This document shows positions 28,814 to 37,913 of a stretch of DNA of 64,000 nt, piece by piece; within the stretch, counting starts at the first letter, position 1; every line of letters starts with the position of its first letter. A program made the position numbers and the translations under genes. The DNA lies in contig NZ_BAKM01000010.1 of assembly GCF_000614185.1 (NCBI RefSeq), positions 62,001 to 126,000 on the forward strand, written 5' to 3'. The stretch comes from Phocaeicola sartorii JCM 17136 = DSM 21941 (GTDB taxonomy: Bacteria; Bacteroidota; Bacteroidia; Bacteroidales; Bacteroidaceae). The notes under the pieces are model-generated. The model was not told the DNA's origin and did no database searches. It was given only the letters and a program-made list of their open reading frames with translations.

Positions 28814-30210
28814 ACAGAAGAACAATGAAAAAGATAATAGGATTATGTTGCGCGACGTTTTTATTAAGCGGTTGCCACATCTATAAATCATACGATCGTC
28901 CCGAGTCGATAGATGCCACAGGCATCTATCGTGACCCGGTTGCCGCCAGCGATGCATTGGCAGTAGACGATACAACCAATATGGGTAACTTGTCATGGAA
29001 GGAAATTTTCCGTGATCCGAAATTGCAGATGCTGATTGAAGAGGGATTGGCAAACAATGTAGATATGCAGACCGCCATCCTGCGTGTGAAGGAGGCAAAG
29101 GCATTATTGACATCAGCTCGTTTGTCTTATCTGCCTTCTTTGGCCCTTGCTCCACAAGGTTCGTTGACTAGTGTGGATAAAAGTACTCCTGTAAAGAACT
29201 ACACTTTGCCTGCTTCTGCAAGTTGGGAAGTTGATTTGTTCGGCAAATTACTGAACGCCCATCGCGGCCAGAAAGCTTCTTATTTGCAAAGCAAGGCCTA
29301 TCAGCAGGCAGTGCGTTCACAGTTGATTGGCGGAATAGCCAATGCTTATTATTCTTTATTGATGCTCGACCGGCAGGTCAGTGTGACCGAGCAGAATGTG
29401 GCATTAATGAAAGAAACGGTGCGTACGATGGAGGCTATGAAGGAAGCTGGTATGACAACCGAGGCTGCTGTGGCACAGAGCAAAGGTGCTTATCATCAAA
29501 CGGAAGCTTCATTGGCTGATTTGAGACGTCAGGTGCGCGAAACCGAAAATTCCATTTCTGTATTGCTCGCCAAGGCTCCTCAAAACATAAACCGTGGAAC
29601 GTTAGAGGAGCAAGTGATGCCTGCAGATCTGGCGGTAGGGGTCCCTTTGCAGCTGCTTGAGAACCGTCCGGATGTGAAAGCGGCAGAGTTGGCATTAGCC
29701 GGTGCTTATTATACAACCAACCAGGCGCGTTCCGCTTTCTATCCCAGTGTCAATATTACCGGTACTTTGGGATGGACCAATGGTTCCAATGGTACAGTGA
29801 TCTCTAATCCTGCTGTCATGCTCTGGAATGCTATCGGCTCATTGACCCAGCCCATTTTTCAGCGTGGAAAATTGATTGCCAATTTGAAAGTGTCTAAAGC
29901 GGAGGAGCAGATCGCCAAGATGAATTATCAACAGACTATTCTGGAGGCCGGTAAGGAGGTAAGTGATGCCTTATTCCTGTATGATACGGCAGATAAAAAA
30001 TTGAGCGAGCACCAGGCACAGGTTGCTGAAATGCAGAAAGCGGTGGAGATGAACAATGATCTGTTTCAGGCAGGAAAGGCCACTTATCTGGAAATCATTA
30101 CTGCACAACAGTCATTGCTGAGTGCCCAGTTGAACGAAGTATCCGATACTTTCCAGCGTATGCAGGCTGTTATCAATCTGTACAGCGCATTGGGTGGTGG
30201 ACGTGAATAA
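28810..30210 (+). CDS. Outer-membrane efflux lipoprotein, OprM/NodT type
   Basis: Trimeric outer-membrane duct of the first RND system. 466 residues from the overlapping ATG; the start at 28825 (MKKIIGLCCATFLLSGC) gives a clean lipoprotein signal with lipobox LLSGC and is likelier. The two OEP repeats are visible (ILRVKEAKALLTSARLSYLP and YYTTNQARSAFYPSVNITGT), with the typical ASWEVDLFGKL and PLQLLENRPDVKAAELALAG motifs. Frame intact. Confidence 0.93.
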   Translation: MNRRTMKKIIGLCCATFLLSGCHIYKSYDRPESIDATGIYRDPVAASDALAVDDTTNMGNLSWKEIFRDPKLQMLIEEGLANNVDMQTAILRVKEAKALLTSARLSYLPSLALAPQGSLTSVDKSTPVKNYTLPASASWEVDLFGKLLNAHRGQKASYLQSKAYQQAVRSQLIGGIANAYYSLLMLDRQVSVTEQNVALMKETVRTMEAMKEAGMTTEAAVAQSKGAYHQTEASLADLRRQVRETENSISVLLAKAPQNINRGTLEEQVMPADLAVGVPLQLLENRPDVKAAELALAGAYYTTNQARSAFYPSVNITGTLGWTNGSNGTVISNPAVMLWNAIGSLTQPIFQRGKLIANLKVSKAEEQIAKMNYQQTILEAGKEVSDALFLYDTADKKLSEHQAQVAEMQKAVEMNNDLFQAGKATYLEIITAQQSLLSAQLNEVSDTFQRMQAVINLYSALGGGRE

Positions 30211-30227
30211 TTAACCTTAAAAATGAT

Positions 30228-31001
30228 ATGAATATGATAAGTCCGTCAGCTTATGTAGACCCGTCAGCAAAAATCGGGAAAAACGTAACGATTCACCCGT
30301 TTGTCTACATTGATAAGAATGTAGAGATAGGTGATGATAATGTCATCATGCCCAACGCCAGCATTATGAGCGGCGCACGCATCGGTAACGGAAATACTAT
30401 TTATAACGGGGCTGTGATTGCAGCGGCTCCGCAAGATTTCAACTATACGGGGGATGATACCATCGCCCGTATAGGCGACAATAATACGATCCGTGAGAAT
30501 GCGGTAATTATTCGCGCTACTTTCGCAGGAGATGAGACTGTGGTAGGAAATGGTAATTTCATTATGCAGGGAGCACGTATCTCACATGATGTGACCATTG
30601 GTAATAATTGTATTATCGGTAACGGTTCGCAGGTATCGGGCTGTTGTGTGATCGAGGATTATGCCATTCTTACTTCCAATGTGCTGATGCAGGGTAAGAC
30701 TCGTCTGGGAACTTATGCCGCCGTGCAGGGCGGATGTCGTTTTACTAAAGATATCCCTCCTTATTGTGTAGCAGCTCATGAGCCCACGACTTTTTACAGC
30801 ATCAATACCACAGTATTGCAGCATGAAGGCTTCTCGGAAACAGTTATTAAGCATATAGCGCATGCTTTCCGTATATTGTATAAAGTGAATACATCTACAG
30901 AGGATGCCTTGCGTCGTATCGAAGAACAGGTTCCGTCTAGTCCTGAAATAGTACATTTGATAGAGTTTGTCCGAAATTCTAAATTGGGTATTATAAAATA
31001 A
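30228..31001 (+). CDS. LpxA-like left-handed beta-helix acyltransferase (divergent paralogue)
   Basis: 257 residues of hexapeptide repeats (AKIGKNVTIHPFVYIDKNVE and onward) and a C-terminal helical domain (EDALRRIEEQVPSSPE), the layout and length of UDP-N-acetylglucosamine O-acyltransferase. The general base His of LpxA is kept in ARISHDVTIG. Three other positions usually His in LpxA appear changed by eye alignment (before it Arg, later Cys in VSGCCVIEDY, and Met in NVLMQGKTRLG), and the GLKRRGFS arginine site reads VLQHEGFS. It therefore may use another sugar nucleotide or acyl donor. It lies 17 bases after the outer-membrane duct gene, inside the efflux run and away from the usual lpx genes. 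Confidence 0.75.
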   Translation: MNMISPSAYVDPSAKIGKNVTIHPFVYIDKNVEIGDDNVIMPNASIMSGARIGNGNTIYNGAVIAAAPQDFNYTGDDTIARIGDNNTIRENAVIIRATFAGDETVVGNGNFIMQGARISHDVTIGNNCIIGNGSQVSGCCVIEDYAILTSNVLMQGKTRLGTYAAVQGGCRFTKDIPPYCVAAHEPTTFYSINTTVLQHEGFSETVIKHIAHAFRILYKVNTSTEDALRRIEEQVPSSPEIVHLIEFVRNSKLGIIK

Positions 31002-31029
31002 GCATATCTTTATTCCCTTTAGGTTAAGC

Positions 31030-31683
31030 ATGAATAGCGTAAGAAAAAAAAGAACAGATAAAACGGTAGTAAAGGAACACATCGTTTTGGCTGCAGCGAA
31101 GGCGTTTACACAAAAAGGCGTCAGAACAGTGCGGATGGATGATATTGCTGCCGGATTGTCTATATCTAAACGTACGCTTTATGAGTTGTTTCATGACAAG
31201 GAGGATTTATTACTTGATGTCATGAAGTTACATCGGGAGGAAATGCAGGAATATATGACTCAGGTGGCTTCCAAAGCAGAACATGTTTTGGAAGTCCTCT
31301 TGAAATTTTTCCAAAAAAGTGCTCAGGATTTTCAGAATACAAACAGGAAATTTTTTGAGGATATTGAGAAATATCCCAAGGTAATGCGTTACATTGATGA
31401 AAGCCGGAAGGAGAATTTGGATTCAGCTATGGAATTTTATCGCAAAGGAGTGGAACAAGGTATTTTTAGAAATGATGTAAATTATGATATTGTACGCGCC
31501 ATGGTATGTGAGCAGATGGATTTACTGTTGCATTCGGAAATATGCAAGTCTTATTCGCTGGGCGAAATTTATGAGACGGTCGTTTTTATGCACATGCGTG
31601 GCATTTCCACTGAGAAGGGATTAAAGATTGTGGATGATTTTTTACTGAATTTGAAAGGTAATAAACATAAGAAGTGCGGTTAG
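31030..31683 (+). CDS. TetR/AcrR-family transcriptional regulator
   Basis: 217 residues. The N-terminal TetR DNA-binding domain covers about 15-62, with helix-turn-helix VRMDDIAAGLSISKRTLYEL and FHDKEDLLLDVM. The C-terminal ligand domain is alpha-helical and variable, so the inducer cannot be predicted. It lies between the two RND systems, 28 bases after the LpxA-like gene and 40 bases before the TolC gene, and is the only local regulator; control of one or both pumps is inferred from position. Confidence 0.9.
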   Translation: MNSVRKKRTDKTVVKEHIVLAAAKAFTQKGVRTVRMDDIAAGLSISKRTLYELFHDKEDLLLDVMKLHREEMQEYMTQVASKAEHVLEVLLKFFQKSAQDFQNTNRKFFEDIEKYPKVMRYIDESRKENLDSAMEFYRKGVEQGIFRNDVNYDIVRAMVCEQMDLLLHSEICKSYSLGEIYETVVFMHMRGISTEKGLKIVDDFLLNLKGNKHKKCG

Positions 31684-31723
31684 AAGCTAAATTAGTTACA
31701 AAATCAATAAAGAGTAATAGTAA

Positions 31724-33046
31724 ATGAAATTCGTATTAAAATTTACGTTAGCCTTATGGTTGCTAATGTATGTAACAACGCAAAGTGCACAAGCACAAGA
31801 CACATTGAGGGTTACTTTGCAGGACGCGGTCCGGATAGCATTGAGCGACAATCCTACTATAAAGGTTGCCGGTCAGGAAATCCAGTTAAAGAAAGAAGCC
31901 CGGCGGGAAGCTTATGCAGGTCTTTTTCCGGAAGCCAGTCTGGTGGGCAGTTATTCACGCGCCATAAAGAAACAATCATTTGCCATGATGGGAGAGGTGA
32001 TTGAAGTAGGTACGGACAACACTTATAGTGGTGGGCTTTCTGTCAGTCTGCCGGTTTTTGCTCCGGCTCTCTATAAAAGTATCAGTTTGACAGAGACTGA
32101 TGTGAATTTGGCCGTAGAAAAGTCGCGTGCTTCACGGCTGGATATGGTGAATCAAGTAACCAAAGCTTTCTTTCAGTTGCTTCTGGCACAAGATAGTTAT
32201 GAGGTGCTGCTTAAGAGTTATAAGCAGAGTGAAGACAATTATAATGTGGTAAAGGCTAAATATGAACAAGGGGCTGTCAGTGAATATGATAAGATTAGTG
32301 CGGATGTGCAGATGCGCAGTCTGAAGCCTACTGTGGTGTCTGCCCGTAATGGAGTGAATCTGGCCAATCTGCAGTTGAAGGTCTTGATGGGGATGGAAGC
32401 TGATGTAAAGGTAGCGGTTGAAGGCAATCTGAAGGATTATGAAATGTCTATGTTTACTCGTCAGGCAATGCCTCGTCCGGACAATCTGGTAAATAATAGT
32501 ACGTTGAAACAGTTGGAACTGAATGCTTTGCAATTAAAACAGACGCTGAAGTTGCAATATACCAATTTCATGCCGACGCTTTCTGCCAGTTTCCAGTATA
32601 TGTATACTTCAATGAATGATAACTTCAAGTTCAAAGAATACGACTGGAGACCCTATTCTACGATTGGGCTGAATTTGAGCATTCCTTTATTTAAAGGAAG
32701 CAATTTCACTCAATTGAAGCAGACCCGTATCCAAATGAAGCAATTGGAAGAGAACCGTATCAATACAGAACGTCAGCTTACGATGCAGGCCACCAGTTAT
32801 TTGGATAATATGGCCGCCAGTACGGAACAGGTGGTAAGTAACAAAGAAGCTGTATATCAGGCGGAGAAAGGACGTACTATTGCCGAAAAAAGATATGAGG
32901 TGGGAAAAGGAACCATCTTGGAACTGAACAGTTCGGAAGTGGCTTTGACAGAGGCTCAACTGACTTATAACCAGTCTATCTATGATTATCTGGTGGCTAA
33001 GGCTGATTTGGATTTAGTATTAGGAATTGATGAAGTAACAGAATAA
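31724..33046 (+). CDS. TolC-family outer-membrane efflux protein
   Basis: Outer-membrane duct of the second RND system, 440 residues. A standard signal peptide ends in QSAQAQD (cleavage about 26), with no lipobox, unlike the NodT-type duct at 28810. OEP repeats include LQDAVRIALSDNPTIKVAGQ and YNVVKAKYEQGAVSEYDKIS, and the C-terminal half has KRYEVGKGTILELNSSEVAL, the typical second-repeat signature. Frame intact; 26 bases before its adaptor. Confidence 0.92.
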   Translation: MKFVLKFTLALWLLMYVTTQSAQAQDTLRVTLQDAVRIALSDNPTIKVAGQEIQLKKEARREAYAGLFPEASLVGSYSRAIKKQSFAMMGEVIEVGTDNTYSGGLSVSLPVFAPALYKSISLTETDVNLAVEKSRASRLDMVNQVTKAFFQLLLAQDSYEVLLKSYKQSEDNYNVVKAKYEQGAVSEYDKISADVQMRSLKPTVVSARNGVNLANLQLKVLMGMEADVKVAVEGNLKDYEMSMFTRQAMPRPDNLVNNSTLKQLELNALQLKQTLKLQYTNFMPTLSASFQYMYTSMNDNFKFKEYDWRPYSTIGLNLSIPLFKGSNFTQLKQTRIQMKQLEENRINTERQLTMQATSYLDNMAASTEQVVSNKEAVYQAEKGRTIAEKRYEVGKGTILELNSSEVALTEAQLTYNQSIYDYLVAKADLDLVLGIDEVTE

Positions 33047-33072
33047 TAACACATAAACATAAAGATAACAGT

Positions 33073-34095
33073 ATGAGAAAATATTTTCAATTCGCAGCTT
33101 TGCTGGTGGTAACTATGCTGGGTGCGTGTTCAGGTGGAACGGAGAGTAAAGAAGCTGCCGATACCGCAACGGAAGACAAACCGGTAGTCCGGCTTGCCTC
33201 CGTGACTTCCCGTGATGTGGATCAGATTGAGGAATATACAGCCACTGTTGAAGCGGAAGCGAAAAATAACATAGCTCCGACCTCTCCGGGACGTATAGAC
33301 CGTATTTTTGTTGAGGTAGGAGATCATGTATCCAAAGGACAGAAATTAGTACAGATGGATGCGGCAAGCCTGAAACAAATGAAATTGCAATTAGAAAATG
33401 AAGAAACGGAATTCAAACGTATGGACGAACTGTACAAAGTGGGTGGAGCTTCCAAATCTGAATGGGATGCCGCGAAAACAACTTTGGATGTACGTCGCAC
33501 TTCCTATAATAATTTGTTGGAGAACACGCAGTTGGTAAGCCCTATCAACGGAGTGGTTACAGCGCGTAATTTTGATAACGGTGATTTATATTCTTCTGCC
33601 TCTACTCCTGTATTGGTAGTTGAACAGATCACTCCGGTAAAACTGTTGGTTAATGTATCCGAACCTTATTTCCCGAAAGTAACCAAGGGTATGGCCGTAA
33701 AAGTGAAATTTGATGTATATGGTGATGAGGAGTTCGAAGGGAAAGTTAGTTTGGTCTATCCCACGATTGATGCTGATACCCATACTTTTCCTGTTGAGGT
33801 GAAACTGGCTAACACTAATCAGCGTGTACGTCCGGGGATGTTTGGCCGTGTGACCGTGAGCTTTGGTACATTGCGGCATGTAGTCGTGCCTGATCAGGCC
33901 ATTGTGAAACGCGCCGGCTCAGGCGACCGTTATGTATATGTGTACAAAGACGGTAAAGTTTCTTATGATAAAGTGGAACTGGGGCGCCGGATGGGTACCG
34001 AATATGAATTGATTTCCGGAGTGGAGGATAATTCGCAGGTAGTTGTTGCCGGTCAGACCCGTTTGGCTGATGGGGTAGAAGTGGCAGTAAATTAA
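33073..34095 (+). CDS. RND efflux periplasmic adaptor lipoprotein (second system)
   Basis: 340 residues. Signal with lipobox MLGACSGG (Cys about 19). Lipoyl halves are NNIAPTSPGRIDRIFVEVGD and LVSPINGVVTARNFDNGD, around a short alpha-hairpin (KQMKLQLENEETEFKRMDEL). A beta-barrel and membrane-proximal region follow and end in VVVAGQTRLADGVEV. Shorter than the first adaptor, mainly at the C-terminus. It is separated from its pump gene by 145 bases that hold an inverted repeat element. Confidence 0.92.
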   Translation: MRKYFQFAALLVVTMLGACSGGTESKEAADTATEDKPVVRLASVTSRDVDQIEEYTATVEAEAKNNIAPTSPGRIDRIFVEVGDHVSKGQKLVQMDAASLKQMKLQLENEETEFKRMDELYKVGGASKSEWDAAKTTLDVRRTSYNNLLENTQLVSPINGVVTARNFDNGDLYSSASTPVLVVEQITPVKLLVNVSEPYFPKVTKGMAVKVKFDVYGDEEFEGKVSLVYPTIDADTHTFPVEVKLANTNQRVRPGMFGRVTVSFGTLRHVVVPDQAIVKRAGSGDRYVYVYKDGKVSYDKVELGRRMGTEYELISGVEDNSQVVVAGQTRLADGVEVAVN

Positions 34096-34231
34096 AAATT
34101 GAGAATTAAAAATTAAAAAAGGCTTGTACCTGGCGGACTATAGCAGCTAAGGTACACCTTGATTAGTTTTGCAGTATTCCTGATTTACTTACCCACACAC
34201 GATTTTTAATGCTTAATTTTCAATTTTTAAT
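34091..34231. repeat. Inverted-repeat element inside the second efflux operon
   Basis: ATTAAAAATTGAGAATTAAA onward (29 bases, 34091-34119) matches the complement of 34203-34231 at about 26 of 29 positions, enclosing 83 bases of ordinary composition. The whole unit is about 141 bases and overlaps the last bases of the adaptor gene. It encodes nothing. Size and structure fit a MITE-like or extragenic palindromic element. Confidence 0.6.
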
Positions 34232-34240
34232 AAAAAAAAC

Positions 34241-37200
34241 ATGAGTTTATACGAAGGAGCGGTTAAAAAACCGATTATGACCTCGCTATGTTTTTTGGCC
34301 GTAGCGATCTTTGGTCTGTTCTCATTGTCGAAACTTCCGGTGGACTTGTACCCAGATATTGACACCAATACCATTATGGTGATGACATCTTATCAGGGTG
34401 CCAGTGCTTCCGATATAGAGAACAACGTAACCCGTCCGTTGGAAAATACGTTGAACTCGGTGAGTAATTTGAAACATATTACGTCCAGGTCTTCAGAAAA
34501 TATATCAGTTATCACTTTGGAATTCGAGTATGGCTATGATATTGATGTCTTGACCAATGATGTGCGTGATAAATTGGATATGGTGAGTTCACAGCTTCCC
34601 GATGAAGTCAATACTCCGATTATTTTTAAGTTCAGCACGGATATGATTCCCATCCTGTTGTTGTCCGTTCAGGCAGAAGAAAGCCAACCGGCTCTGTATA
34701 AGATCTTGGATGATAATGTGGTGAATCCTTTGGCCCGTGTTCCCGGTGTGGGAACAGTGTCTATTGCCGGTGCGCCAAAGCGTGAGGTAAATATCTATTG
34801 TGATCCCAACAAATTGGAAGCCTATGATCTGACGATTGAGACCATCAGTTCCATTGTCGGGGCTGAAAACAGGAATACTCCAGGCGGAACATTCGATGTG
34901 GGCAGCAACACCTACTCGTTGCGTGTGGAAGGAGAATTCAAGGATCCGAAAGAAATGGAGAATATTGTCGTAGGTACACGCAATGGCGCTTCGGTGTATT
35001 TGCGCGATGTGGCGACAGTGGTCGATTCTGTGGAGGAACGTGCACAGGAAACCTATAACAACGGGGTGCAAGGAGCTATGATTGTTGTGCAGAAACAATC
35101 GGGCGCAAATTCAGTGAACATTTCCCGGAAAGTGATGGACCAGTTGCCCAAATTGCAGAAGTCGCTGCCCAGTGATGTGAAACTGGGGGTCATCGTGAAT
35201 ACTTCGGATAATATTTTGAACACCATTGACAGTTTGACGGAAACTATTATGTACGCTATTCTGTTTGTGGTTTTGGTGGTATTTGTTTTCTTAGGCCGTT
35301 GGCGTGCTACGGTGATTATCTGTATCACAATCCCGATGTCATTGATTGCCTCCTTTATCTATCTGGCAATCACAGAGGGGGGCTCTTTGAATATTATTTC
35401 TCTGTCCTGTCTTTCTATTGCGATTGGTAATGTGGTGGATGACGCCATTGTTGTTTTGGAAAACGTAACGACTCATATCGAGCGTGGTTCCGAGCCGAAA
35501 CAGGCGGCTATTCATGGCACGAATGAGGTGGCGATTTCCGTTATCGCATCTACCTTGACTATGATTGCGGTATTCTTCCCGTTGACGATGGTCAGTGGCA
35601 TGTCGGGAGTTTTGTTCCGTCAGCTGGGGTGGATGATGTGCGTCATTATGACCATTTCTACTATCTCGGCTCTGTCATTCACTCCGATGATGTGTGCGCA
35701 GATGCTCCGCCTGCAAAAGAAGCAAAGCAAGTGGTTTGTCGCATTCTACAAACCGATAGAACGTGTGCTGGACGGGTTGGACAACTGGTATCAGAAACGC
35801 TTGAACTGGGCTGTCCGCCACCGCAAGACGATTATTGCCGGTTGTCTCGGGTTCTTTCTGCTGAGTCTGGTTTGTGCGAAAGGTATTGGTACAGAGTTCT
35901 TTCCGTCACAAGACAACAGCCGTATTTCAGTTCAGTTGCAATTACCGATCGGAGCCCGCGTGGAGCGCGCCCAGGCATTAGCTCAGGAACTGACCGAAAA
36001 ATGGTTGAAGAAATATGAAGGAGTGATGCGCATCTGTAACTATACTGTGGGGCAGGCTGATGCGGACAATACCTGGGCTTCTATCCAGGATAATGGCAGC
36101 CATATCATTTCATTCAATATCAACCTTTATAACCCCGATCAGCGTTCCGTCACATTGGCAGAAGTCTGCGATGGTATGCGTGAGGATTTGAAAGCTTATC
36201 CCGAATTGGACAAAGCCCAGGTTATCTTGGGCGGTAGCAGTGGAGGTATGGGTGGACAAGCTACTGCCGACTTTGAGATCTATGGATATGATTTTACAGA
36301 GACGGATAAGGCTGCCGCTGAATTGAAAGAAGCTTTATTGAAAGTGGACGGTGTGTCCGAGGTGAATATCAGCCGGCAGGATTACCAGCCGGAATATCAG
36401 GTGGACTTTGACCGTGAGAAACTGGCTTTACATGGCTTGAACCTTTCTACGGCGGCTTTGTACCTGCGTAACCGTGTCAATGGTGCCTTGTCCTCTTATT
36501 ATCGTGAAGATGGTGACGAATATGATATCAAGGTGCGTTATGCACCCCAGTTCCGTACCAGCATTGAGAATCTGGAGAATATCCTGATTTACACCAATGA
36601 AGGTAAGGCGATCCGGGTGAAAGATATCGGTACGGTGGTGGAACGTTCCGCTCCTCCTACTATTGAGCGTAAGGACCGTGAACGTATTGTAACGGTATCT
36701 GCTGTTATCTCAGGTGCGCCTTTGGGCAGTGTGGTGTCAGCGGGTGAGTCTATTATTGATAAGATGGATTTGCCAAGTGGCATCAGTATTCAGGTGGCAG
36801 GTTCTTATGAGGATCAGCAGGATTCGTTCAGCGATCTGGGAACTTTGGCTGTTTTGATTATCGTATTGGTGTTTATTGTGATGGCGGCTCAGTTTGAGTC
36901 TCTGACCTATCCGTTTATCATTATGTTCTCTATCCCGTTTGCATTCAGTGGGGTGTTGATGGCATTGTATGGAACGGGGACTACATTGAACGTCATGAGT
37001 TTGTTGGGAGGTATCATGCTGATCGGTATCGTAGTGAAGAATGGTATCGTTCTTATTGACTATATTACCTTGTGCCGTGAGCGGGGCATGTCCGTCATTC
37101 ATTCGGTCGTTGTTTCGGGCCGTAGCCGTTTGCGTCCGGTTCTGATGACTACTTTGACCACCATTCTCGGTATGGTGCCGATGGCGATAGGCGGGGGAGA

Positions 37201-37411
37201 AGGTTCCGAGATGTGGCAGCCTTTGGGTGTGTCTGTTATCGGAGGTTTGACTGTATCTACAGTGCTTACCTTGATTCTGGTTCCGGTACTTTACTGTTCA
37301 TTTGCGGGCACAGGCATCAAGCGTAACCGTAAGAAGATGAAAGCAGCTCGTGAACTGAATGAATATTATCAGGCGCATAAGACGGAGATGACCAAAAGTA
37401 AAAAAGAATAA
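34241..37411 (+). CDS. RND efflux permease (second system)
   Basis: 1056 residues, frame intact. Starts MSLYEGAVKKPIMTSLCFLA. The porter region has KLPVDLYPDIDTNTIMVMTS. TM4 keeps the relay Asp pair in AIGNVVDDAIVVLENVTTHI (about 405), and TM10 has the Lys in IGIVVKNGIVLIDY. SRLRPVLMTTLTTILGMVPM follows. It is only distantly like the pump at 25595, so the two systems likely export different substrates. The C-tail is basic (KRNRKKMKAARE). Next gene is the small PG0541-type protein. Confidence 0.94.
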   Translation: MSLYEGAVKKPIMTSLCFLAVAIFGLFSLSKLPVDLYPDIDTNTIMVMTSYQGASASDIENNVTRPLENTLNSVSNLKHITSRSSENISVITLEFEYGYDIDVLTNDVRDKLDMVSSQLPDEVNTPIIFKFSTDMIPILLLSVQAEESQPALYKILDDNVVNPLARVPGVGTVSIAGAPKREVNIYCDPNKLEAYDLTIETISSIVGAENRNTPGGTFDVGSNTYSLRVEGEFKDPKEMENIVVGTRNGASVYLRDVATVVDSVEERAQETYNNGVQGAMIVVQKQSGANSVNISRKVMDQLPKLQKSLPSDVKLGVIVNTSDNILNTIDSLTETIMYAILFVVLVVFVFLGRWRATVIICITIPMSLIASFIYLAITEGGSLNIISLSCLSIAIGNVVDDAIVVLENVTTHIERGSEPKQAAIHGTNEVAISVIASTLTMIAVFFPLTMVSGMSGVLFRQLGWMMCVIMTISTISALSFTPMMCAQMLRLQKKQSKWFVAFYKPIERVLDGLDNWYQKRLNWAVRHRKTIIAGCLGFFLLSLVCAKGIGTEFFPSQDNSRISVQLQLPIGARVERAQALAQELTEKWLKKYEGVMRICNYTVGQADADNTWASIQDNGSHIISFNINLYNPDQRSVTLAEVCDGMREDLKAYPELDKAQVILGGSSGGMGGQATADFEIYGYDFTETDKAAAELKEALLKVDGVSEVNISRQDYQPEYQVDFDREKLALHGLNLSTAALYLRNRVNGALSSYYREDGDEYDIKVRYAPQFRTSIENLENILIYTNEGKAIRVKDIGTVVERSAPPTIERKDRERIVTVSAVISGAPLGSVVSAGESIIDKMDLPSGISIQVAGSYEDQQDSFSDLGTLAVLIIVLVFIVMAAQFESLTYPFIIMFSIPFAFSGVLMALYGTGTTLNVMSLLGGIMLIGIVVKNGIVLIDYITLCRERGMSVIHSVVVSGRSRLRPVLMTTLTTILGMVPMAIGGGEGSEMWQPLGVSVIGGLTVSTVLTLILVPVLYCSFAGTGIKRNRKKMKAARELNEYYQAHKTEMTKSKKE

Positions 37412-37425
37412 TGAATATATTTTGT

Positions 37426-37457
37426 CATCCGGGGCGAAATGAATAGGGTTCCGGATG
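37426..37457. repeat. Intergenic hairpin after the second pump gene
   Basis: CATCCGG (37426-37432) and CCGGATG (37451-37457) are perfect inverted 7-mers with an 18-base loop between the pump gene and the small PG0541-type gene. There is no U tract, so termination is unlikely. Confidence 0.4.
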
Positions 37458-37484
37458 GCAAGACTTAAAACTAAAAATAGAATA

Positions 37485-37778
37485 ATGAAATCAGTTTTCA
37501 TCACTTTCGACCAAGCTTTTTATGAACGTATTCTGGCATTGCTGGATCGTCAGAATTGTCGTGGATTCAGCTATTGGCAGCAGTTGCAAGGGCGTGGCTC
37601 TGTAAAGGGGGAACCGCATTATGGCAGTCATGCGTGGCCGGGTATGTGCTCGGCCATTATGGCAGTGGTAGATGATGCCAAAGTGGATCCGTTGTTGGAC
37701 GCCCTGCATAAAATGGACAAGGAAACCGAACAATTGGGACTACGTGCTTTTGTGTGGAACATAGAAAAAACGGTCTGA
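37485..37778 (+). CDS. PG0541-family transporter-associated protein
   Basis: 97 residues from the ATG at 37485 (MKSVFITFDQAFYERILALL); the frame also opens at 37455 but those codons lie over the hairpin. Predicted alpha/beta ferredoxin-like fold, somewhat like a small PII-like protein; conserved-looking features are RGFSYWQQLQGRGS, YGSHAWPGMCSAIMAVVDD and the C-terminal LGLRAFVWNIEKTV. Such proteins often follow RND pump genes in Bacteroidota. Function unproven; a regulatory or ligand-sensing role is inference from the fold. Confidence 0.8.
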   Translation: MKSVFITFDQAFYERILALLDRQNCRGFSYWQQLQGRGSVKGEPHYGSHAWPGMCSAIMAVVDDAKVDPLLDALHKMDKETEQLGLRAFVWNIEKTV

Positions 37779-37797
37779 CCCGTCTTCCCATTATTAA

Positions 37798-37836
37798 AGA
37801 AAAAGACTGTTGCCATCCTTCCGGCACAGTCTTTTT
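37798..37836 (+). terminator. Terminator of the efflux locus
   Basis: AAAAAAGACTGT pairs with ACAGTCTTTTTT around a loop that has its own GCC/GGC pairing, followed by CTTTTTTT. It ends the 13.5-kb plus-strand run. Confidence 0.85.
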
Positions 37837-37881
37837 TCTTTTTTTAGCCTCTATCATGAAGTACCCCGTCTAAAAAATCAC

Positions 37882-37889
37882 TACTTTTG
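37882..37889 (+). promoter_or_regulatory. -7 promoter element for the SGNH-MBOAT cassette
   Basis: TACTTTTG, an exact TAnnTTTG match, 25 bases before the ATG at 37914. This makes the upstream in-frame ATG at 37887 unlikely to be transcribed. Confidence 0.55.
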
Positions 37890-37913
37890 CGGCTGATTTA
37901 CAAATGTAGCTAT

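Noticed and set aside
35629-36018. A 129-codon frame on the same strand as the second RND pump
   Set aside because: Fully inside an intact 1056-residue pump gene in another frame; no independent features.
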